NCBI GenBank assembly: GCA_964512385.1 | Contig: CAZEHZ010000066.1 | Location: 1 to 12,151, forward strand | Length of the DNA stretch: 12,151 bases | Direction: 5' to 3' | DNA from: CALXXL01 sp964512385 | GTDB lineage: Bacteria; Verrucomicrobiota; Lentisphaeria; Victivallales; Victivallaceae | Shown here: piece by piece, positions 8,397 to 12,151 of the stretch | How the letters are laid out: each line of letters opens with the position of its first letter | How positions within the stretch are numbered: position 1 is the stretch's first letter | Position numbers and translations under genes: made by a program | The notes under the pieces: generated by a model | What the model saw: only the letters and a program-made list of their open reading frames with translations | What the model was told of the DNA's origin: nothing | Databases searched by the model: none

Positions 8397-8425
8397 ACTA
8401 TAGCCGAAATATTGACTTTTTCCAA
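8397..8425 (-). promoter_or_regulatory. Sigma-70-like promoter of the HIT-activator operon
   Basis: Minus strand: -35 TTGGAA (8425-8420), a 17-nt spacer, then -10 TATAGT (8402-8397). This predicts a start near 8390 and a leader of about 38 nt to the ATG at 8352. Both boxes and the spacing are near consensus. Confidence 0.6.
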
Positions 8426-8439
8426 CGCAAAACCATAAA
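8412..8439 (+). promoter_or_regulatory. Candidate divergent promoter for the acetolactate synthase gene
   Basis: Plus strand: TTGACT (8412-8417), a 16-nt spacer, then CATAAA (8434-8439). The -35 is good and the -10 only fair. It overlaps the HIT promoter at 8397-8425, so the two would compete for polymerase. It would give a leader of about 145 nt before the ATG at 8591. Confidence 0.35.
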
Positions 8440-8590
8440 AACTTACATTTTTGTAGTTTATTGCAAAAAAGGTGAAAAATTTTTGCTTGTCTATTTGTTT
8501 TTTTTTGCGAAGTGTTTAAATTATGCAGTGTGTATAAATAATGAATAATATTTTGACGGAATTGAATCCGAGTTTTTTTTGGAGTGTAAA
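8440..8590 (+). promoter_or_regulatory. AT-rich leader of the acetolactate synthase gene
   Basis: The leader is very rich in A and T. It has a small bulged hairpin (TACA 8444-8447 with TGTA 8452-8455, extended by AAAC with GTTT), a T9 run (8508-8516), and a T8 run (8573-8580) directly before the ribosome site GGAG (8581-8584). GGAG lies 6 nt before the ATG and fixes the start at 8591. I see no leader peptide rich in branched-chain residues and no T-box or other riboswitch that I recognise. Confidence 0.4.
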
Positions 8591-10348
8591 ATGAGTAAGC
8601 AACTGGTTGAAATGCGCGGTAATAAAATTACCGTTAGCATGTTGGAAAAGCTGGGTATCGAAAGTATATTCGCATATCCCGGCGGATTTTCGCTGGAACT
8701 TCATCAGGCATTAACCGGCTCAAACATCCGGGTGATACTGCCCCGGCATGAACAGGGCGGCGCTTTTGCGGCCGACGGTTTTGCCCGCATGAGCGGTAAA
8801 GTCGGTGTCTGCATGGCTACCAGCGGCCCCGGCGCCACCAATTTGCTTACCGGCGTGGCCGACTGCTATATGGACTCCATACCGGTAGTGTTTATTACCG
8901 GGCAGGTTCCGGCGGATATGATCGGCAAAAACGTATTTCAGGAAACCGACATTATCGGCATGACCAGACCAATTGTAAAACACAGCTATCTGGTGCTGGA
9001 TGCCGCCGATATTCCACGGGTTCTGCGTGAAGCTTTCTATCTGGCCGCCAGCGGTCGCCCCGGACCGGTTTTAGTGGATATTCCGAAAAACGTTCAGCAG
9101 CAAATCACGCTGGTGGATTTTGATGCCGAAATGGATCTGACCAGCTATCAATTACCGGCGGAACCGTTGGCTGAAGACATTGAAACCATCCGCCAAATGA
9201 TAAAAGTGGCCAAACGCCCGTGTCTGTATGTCGGCGGCGGGATTATTTCCGCCGAATGCAGTAAAGAACTGCTACAGTTTGCGGAGTCATATAACATTCC
9301 GGTAACTACCACATTGATGGGCTTGGGGGCATTCCCGGAAGATCATCCGCTCAGCTTGCGCTGGCTGGGGATGCACGGCACCTATGCGGCCAACTATGCG
9401 GCTAATGAATGCGATTTGCTGTTGGCGTTCGGCGCCCGTTTTGATGACCGTGTAACCGGTGATCCCAGAAATTTTGCGGTAAACGCCCGTATTGTTCATG
9501 TGGATATTGACGATTCGGAAATCAATAAAAACAAGCCGGCCACGTTCTCTATGGTGGGCAATATAAAAACCGTTTTGAGCATGTTGAATGAACAGCCGTT
9601 ATATCAGGAATATACGGAATGGCATCATCAGATTGCCAAGTGGAAAACTGCGCATCCATTTGCCTATAAAGTAATTCCCGGCAAAGTTCAACCGCAGTTG
9701 TTTATTCAGAAATTATATGAACTTACTAACGGCGATGCCGTTATCGTTCCCGGCGTAGGGCAGCACCAGATGTGGGCGGCGCAGTATTATAAGTATAAAT
9801 ATCCACGGCAATTTCTTACCTCCGGCGGCTTAGGCTCCATGGGATTCGGTCTGCCGGCGGCCATGGGCGCAAAACTGGCGGCTCCGGAAAAGCTGGTTAT
9901 CAATATTGACGGCGACGGTTCTTTCCAGATGAACATTCAGGAACTTGGCACTTTGTTTGTGGAAGGTCTTGACGTAAAGATGGTTATTCTAAACAATCAG
10001 CACCTTGGCATGGTGGCGCAGTGGGAAGACCGCTTTTACCACAGCAACCGGGGGAATACCGTTTTGGGCGCCTGTCGCGGCTCCAGCGGGCTGAAACAGC
10101 GGAATTGTGCGGAGTGCGACGGTACCAACTGTATCGGCAAAAAGCCGTATCCGGATTTTACCGCAATTGCCAAAGGCTATAACATTCCCGGCCGTGAAGT
10201 CTGCCGGGTGGATGAAATCGAAGATGCCATAAAGGAAATGCTGGCAACCCCCGGACCGTTTATTTTAGACGTTCATACCGGTTATGAAGACCACGTTCTG
10301 CCCATGATTCCGGCCGGTAAAGATTATCGTTCCATGATTATGGAATAA
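8591..10348 (+). CDS. Acetolactate synthase large (catalytic) subunit-like enzyme with a Cys-rich insertion
   Basis: A 585-residue thiamine-diphosphate enzyme that would condense two pyruvates, or pyruvate and 2-oxobutyrate, to an acetohydroxy acid in valine/isoleucine synthesis. The N-terminal domain has YPGG and the catalytic glutamate in RHEQG (Glu54). FQETDIIGMTRP marks the biosynthetic type, and the middle domain has the FAD-site motif GARFDDRVTGD. The C-terminal domain carries the cofactor motif GDGS (441-444) through NN (468-469), then HLGMVAQWEDRFY. After that, in the segment forming the mobile active-site cap in relatives, is an extra stretch with Cys495, Cys506, Cys509 and Cys514 (C-x10-C-x2-C-x4-C), before PYPDFTAIAKGYNIP resumes the usual family sequence. 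A regulatory small subunit (ACT domain) gene is not adjacent. The ATG at 8591 is chosen because GGAG precedes it. ilvB or ilvI would be the usual name, but without a partner gene I leave it blank. Confidence 0.92.
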   Translation: MSKQLVEMRGNKITVSMLEKLGIESIFAYPGGFSLELHQALTGSNIRVILPRHEQGGAFAADGFARMSGKVGVCMATSGPGATNLLTGVADCYMDSIPVVFITGQVPADMIGKNVFQETDIIGMTRPIVKHSYLVLDAADIPRVLREAFYLAASGRPGPVLVDIPKNVQQQITLVDFDAEMDLTSYQLPAEPLAEDIETIRQMIKVAKRPCLYVGGGIISAECSKELLQFAESYNIPVTTTLMGLGAFPEDHPLSLRWLGMHGTYAANYAANECDLLLAFGARFDDRVTGDPRNFAVNARIVHVDIDDSEINKNKPATFSMVGNIKTVLSMLNEQPLYQEYTEWHHQIAKWKTAHPFAYKVIPGKVQPQLFIQKLYELTNGDAVIVPGVGQHQMWAAQYYKYKYPRQFLTSGGLGSMGFGLPAAMGAKLAAPEKLVINIDGDGSFQMNIQELGTLFVEGLDVKMVILNNQHLGMVAQWEDRFYHSNRGNTVLGACRGSSGLKQRNCAECDGTNCIGKKPYPDFTAIAKGYNIPGREVCRVDEIEDAIKEMLATPGPFILDVHTGYEDHVLPMIPAGKDYRSMIME

Positions 10349-10398
10349 AAAAGCAATTGGAACACATCCTTTAAACCACAACAAATTTTGTTTTCAGG

Positions 10399-10449
10399 CA
10401 CCACTTGAACAAGATGACTTGCCAATAGTTGGCAAGTCATTGCGTGGTG
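10399..10449. repeat. Perfect 12-bp inverted repeat with an outer 6-bp pair
   Basis: ATGACTTGCCAA (10414-10425) and TTGGCAAGTCAT (10429-10440) are exact inverted copies around TAG. Outside them, CACCAC (10399-10404) pairs with GTGGTG (10444-10449). As DNA it is a 27-bp operator-like palindrome over the -35 box of the next gene. As RNA it could be a stem-loop ending the upstream transcript, but no T run directly follows the inner stem and only TGTATTTTT follows the outer one. I prefer the operator reading. Confidence 0.75.
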
Positions 10450-10457
10450 TGTATTTT
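10429..10457 (+). promoter_or_regulatory. Promoter candidate for the flavodoxin-fold gene
   Basis: TTGGCA (10429-10434), a 17-nt spacer, then TATTTT (10452-10457). This predicts a start near 10464 and a leader of about 16 nt. The -35 box is the first half of the right arm of the inverted repeat, so a protein bound to the palindrome would control this promoter. Confidence 0.45.
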
Positions 10458-10479
10458 TAATAATAGAGATATAGGTAAA

Positions 10480-11061
10480 ATGGCAAAAAAAATTCTTGTA
10501 ATCACCGGCAGTCCCCGCGGTAACGGCAACACTAATGCATTAGTAAACAAGGTAATTGAAGGTGTAGAAAGCGCCGGCGGCAAAGTTGAAGTGGTTGATG
10601 CCACTGAACTGGATTGCACAGTTCCCGGCTGTCTGGCCTGCGGCGGCTGTCAACCGGACAATCTGCGTTGCGTTCTGGAAGATGATGTTAGTGATTTGGT
10701 GGCAGATTTCCCTAAATACGATATTATTGTATTTGCCACGCCGATCTACTTTTTCAGTTTTCCGGCTCAGCTGAAGATTGTAATTGACCGTATGCAGAGT
10801 TTATTACTGCATGAAAGCGGTATGATTTTCTCGCCGTTAAAGCGGGTACAATTTGTGGTAGTCGCCACGGGCGGCGGTACGGAAGATGACAGCGGGTTTG
10901 AAATAATAAAAGAGCAGATGGGTTATTTGGAAGAGCTGATTGAAGGTTCGCCCTGTAAATTTCTGTTTCGCGGCGGCTGTGTAAACAAAGATGACACGTC
11001 TAAAGATGAGGCGGCGTTAGCCGGAGCGGTGGAATTTGGAGCGGCGTTATTAGCCAAATAA
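10480..11061 (+). CDS. Iron-sulfur-flavoprotein-like NAD(P)H-dependent FMN oxidoreductase
   Basis: A 193-residue flavodoxin-fold protein. The FMN phosphate loop GSPRGNGNT is at 10-18, and TPIYFFSFPAQLKIVIDRMQ at 87-106 is the usual flavin-contacting segment and dimer helix of the NADPH-dependent FMN reductase family. Between them, Cys51-x2-Cys54-x2-Cys57-x6-Cys64 matches the compact cluster that holds a 4Fe-4S centre in iron-sulfur flavoproteins. Metal content here is inference, and some relatives keep only part of the motif. Cys46 is an additional cysteine. It likely passes electrons between NAD(P)H, a donor protein or a quinone-like acceptor in the cytoplasm. The physiological partner is unknown. 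The start at 10480 follows AGGT and gives the standard MAKKILVITGSP; an in-frame start upstream at 10429 lies inside the inverted repeat and is unlikely. It has its own promoter candidate and follows the acetolactate synthase gene by 131 nt. Confidence 0.88.
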   Translation: MAKKILVITGSPRGNGNTNALVNKVIEGVESAGGKVEVVDATELDCTVPGCLACGGCQPDNLRCVLEDDVSDLVADFPKYDIIVFATPIYFFSFPAQLKIVIDRMQSLLLHESGMIFSPLKRVQFVVVATGGGTEDDSGFEIIKEQMGYLEELIEGSPCKFLFRGGCVNKDDTSKDEAALAGAVEFGAALLAK

Positions 11062-11410
11062 GTTATAAAGTGTATACGTTGTAAACCGTTGTCATACAAA
11101 TTGACCCGGTGTTTATGACAATACGCACCGTATTTGATTCAGTTAAGTTATCCGGTCGGCAAAGTTAAAACGTTGTCGGCCATTTTGTTTTACATTATTC
11201 GAACATCATCCATTTAATAAATCGTTGACAATACAAAACCGACTATATGGTTAATTATCAAAATTTTAAACTGCCTAAAACACATAAGCCATACAGTGTT
11301 TTTAGCGACGAACTATGTTCTATACATGGTGACTCCGGCATTATCGACTAAATATATTAATTTTTTTTGCTTTTTTCATATAATTTCATTTGACAACGTA
11401 AATAAACATG

Positions 11411-11425
11411 CTAATTTTAAATTAG
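11411..11425. repeat. Short palindrome CTAATTT-T-AAATTAG
   Basis: Exact 7-bp inverted copies around one T. They begin 16 nt after TTGACA (11390-11395), where a -10 box would lie, so this could be an operator. No gene is seen just downstream. AT-rich palindromes of this size also occur by chance. Confidence 0.4.
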
Positions 11426-11639
11426 GGTTATAAAAAGTATGTAGAGATTTTATTAAGACAGCATGAAAAATTCAGGAAATTTAGCTAGTGGTCAGTATAA
11501 ACTTTAACAGATTTAATTGTTTGGCGTTTTTTATTTATAATAAAATCGCTCTAAACAATATTGACTTAATGCTTAATCGGTTTCATCGTTTTTCATGCCT
11601 CAATTCAATTACTTTTGAAAATTTTGCATTGAAGGCTAT

Positions 11640-11667
11640 AAGCAAGCAAGCAAGCAAGCAAGCAAGC
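11640..11667. repeat. (AAGC)7 tetranucleotide microsatellite
   Basis: Seven exact AAGC copies in 28 bp. Tetranucleotide arrays like this are contingency loci in host-adapted bacteria, where changes in copy number switch reading frames or alter promoter spacing. Here no reliable gene contains it. Confidence 0.95.
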
Positions 11668-11892
11668 ATTAACCATGCCAAGTATGTAAATTTAGTACAA
11701 TATTCTTTAATAAAAGCGATTTTATTTCAAATAATTCCAATTACCTTTGATAGATATTTTATACTTTTAAAAAATTATTTTTTACGATTTATTAATCTGT
11801 CAAGCACCACCTCGCCAATTTTTATTTTTTCTGATAGCAGCAACCTTAGTCGCAGTATGCTTTTTTCTATTATGCCGCAGGAGTTATCGGAT

Positions 11893-11912
11893 TTTTTAAT
11901 GCCGATTAAAAA
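11893..11912. repeat. AT-rich inverted repeat upstream of the zinc-ribbon gene
   Basis: TTTTTAAT (11893-11900) and ATTAAAAA (11905-11912) flank GCCG, 46 nt before the ATG at 11958. It could be an operator or simply AT-rich promoter DNA. I see no convincing -35/-10 pair here. Confidence 0.35.
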
Positions 11913-11957
11913 TAATCGTTATTCCATAAATAAGCAATTTTAACAAGGAAAAAAATC

Positions 11958-12151
11958 ATGAAAAAAAAATGCCCGTTTTGCGCTGAAGAAATCAGTATCT
12001 CTGTAACAAAATGTCCGTTTTGCGCCGAAGACCTTTCTGCAGAAACGGCGAACCAATCGGTCCCCCCACAGCAGAAATGCCAGCCGGATAATGCCACGTC
12101 CAACGTATCCACACCGTCTATACAAGTTAATATCGGAGCGCAACAATTACA
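11958..12151 (+). CDS. Double zinc-ribbon protein, N-terminus (partial, runs off right edge)
   Basis: From the ATG at 11958 the frame stays open for 64 codons to the window edge. The ribosome site AAGGA lies about 10 nt upstream. The translation starts MKKKCPFCAEEISISVTKCPFCAEDL, so it has two CPFC knuckles (Cys5/Cys8 and Cys20/Cys23) that would bind one zinc as a zinc ribbon. A third, isolated KCQ follows at about residue 43, then a Pro, Ser, Thr, Asn and Gln-rich linker ending near VNIGAQQL. In many bacterial proteins such a ribbon is a short head on a membrane or signalling protein. The rest is outside the window, so the function is unknown. Codons 2-4 form a run of nine A directly after the ATG. 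Confidence 0.82.
   Translation, partial: MKKKCPFCAEEISISVTKCPFCAEDLSAETANQSVPPQQKCQPDNATSNVSTPSIQVNIGAQQL

Larger units (their letters stand above)
11062..11957. other. About 900-bp AT-rich region with no convincing gene
   Basis: Base composition falls well below that of the flanking genes. Contents I can name: an inverted repeat TTGTCATA/TATGACAA (11089-11096 and 11114-11121, no T run); a repeated 9-mer TGACAATAC (11116 and 11226); a TATAAT box (11379-11384); TTGACA (11390-11395) next to a 15-bp palindrome; and a seven-copy AAGC microsatellite lying between distant 12-bp inverted repeats. The only long open frame (11488-11943) looks spurious. No tRNA, transposase or terminator with a T tract is seen. 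Confidence 0.6.

Noticed and set aside
10429..10444. TTGGCA...TTGC resembling a sigma-54 -24/-12 promoter
   Set aside because: The GG-to-GC spacing is one base short, and these bases belong to the inverted repeat. A GG/GC pair near 8471-8486 was rejected too because its spacing is two bases too long.
11200..11215. TTCGAAC followed by CATCCA resembling a tRNA T-arm and 3' end
   Set aside because: No T stem, acceptor stem or anticodon arm can be built around it.
11640..11667. Short tandem repeats as a CRISPR array
   Set aside because: The repeats are 4 bp and contiguous, with no spacers.
11778..11918. A 47-codon minus-strand open stretch whose translation (containing GEVVLDRLINRKK before TAA) looks protein-like
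   Set aside because: It lacks any ATG, GTG or TTG near its beginning and a ribosome site. It may be the tail of a decayed gene but cannot be supported as one.
11488..11943. A 151-codon open frame on the plus strand containing the AAGC array
   Set aside because: It has no ATG start (GTG), no ribosome site, a composition typical of translated AT-rich noncoding DNA, and no recognisable motif. The repeat translates to SKQA units only because it happens to be in frame.
11906..12146. Two minus-strand open frames of 68 codons at the right end
   Set aside because: They are shadows of the plus-strand zinc-ribbon gene, which has a ribosome site and paired CPFC motifs.

Overview
The window reads as a piece of chromosome from a Gram-negative bacterium. 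It has Sec-exported proteins, a sigma-54-type activator, a very large surface-type beta-repeat protein, and moderate GC that drops sharply in the last kilobase. The style of the repeat protein and of the exported protein with a jelly-roll-like C-terminus reminds me of the Planctomycetes-Verrucomicrobia-Lentisphaerae group, Lentisphaerota in particular. That is an impression from sequence style, not a demonstrated placement.

Left part, minus strand (1-5084, read right to left): a 1287-residue beta-strand-repeat protein, a periplasmic NMT1/THI5-type solute-binding protein, and the first 58 codons of a membrane signalling protein that runs off the left edge. The three are packed as a translationally coupled unit. 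The solute-binding gene starts 1 nt after, or up to 23 nt inside, the repeat gene. The third gene overlaps the second by the tetranucleotide ATGA. The repeat gene carries a run of nine G on its coding strand, a possible slippage site.

Middle, minus strand (5205-8425): a single-gene unit for an exported protein of unknown function, closed by a strong GAAA-loop terminator. Upstream of it lies a two-gene operon, HIT-family hydrolase then GAF-AAA+-Fis activator of NifA type, driven by a good sigma-70-like promoter at 8397-8425.

Right part, plus strand (8412-11061): divergent from the HIT operon is a thiamine-diphosphate enzyme of the acetolactate synthase large-subunit family. It has an unusual four-cysteine insertion in the segment that forms the mobile active-site cap in relatives. 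Next comes a small flavodoxin-fold protein with a CX2CX2CX6C cluster, resembling iron-sulfur flavoproteins. Its likely promoter is overlapped by a perfect 12+12 bp inverted repeat, a strong operator candidate. No acetolactate synthase small subunit is present in the window.

Far right (11062-11957): about 900 bp without a convincing gene. It is AT-rich and contains a seven-copy AAGC microsatellite, inverted repeats and scattered promoter-like motifs. It is followed by the start of a gene for a double zinc-ribbon protein that runs off the right edge.

I found no RNA genes, CRISPR array, transposase or integrase.
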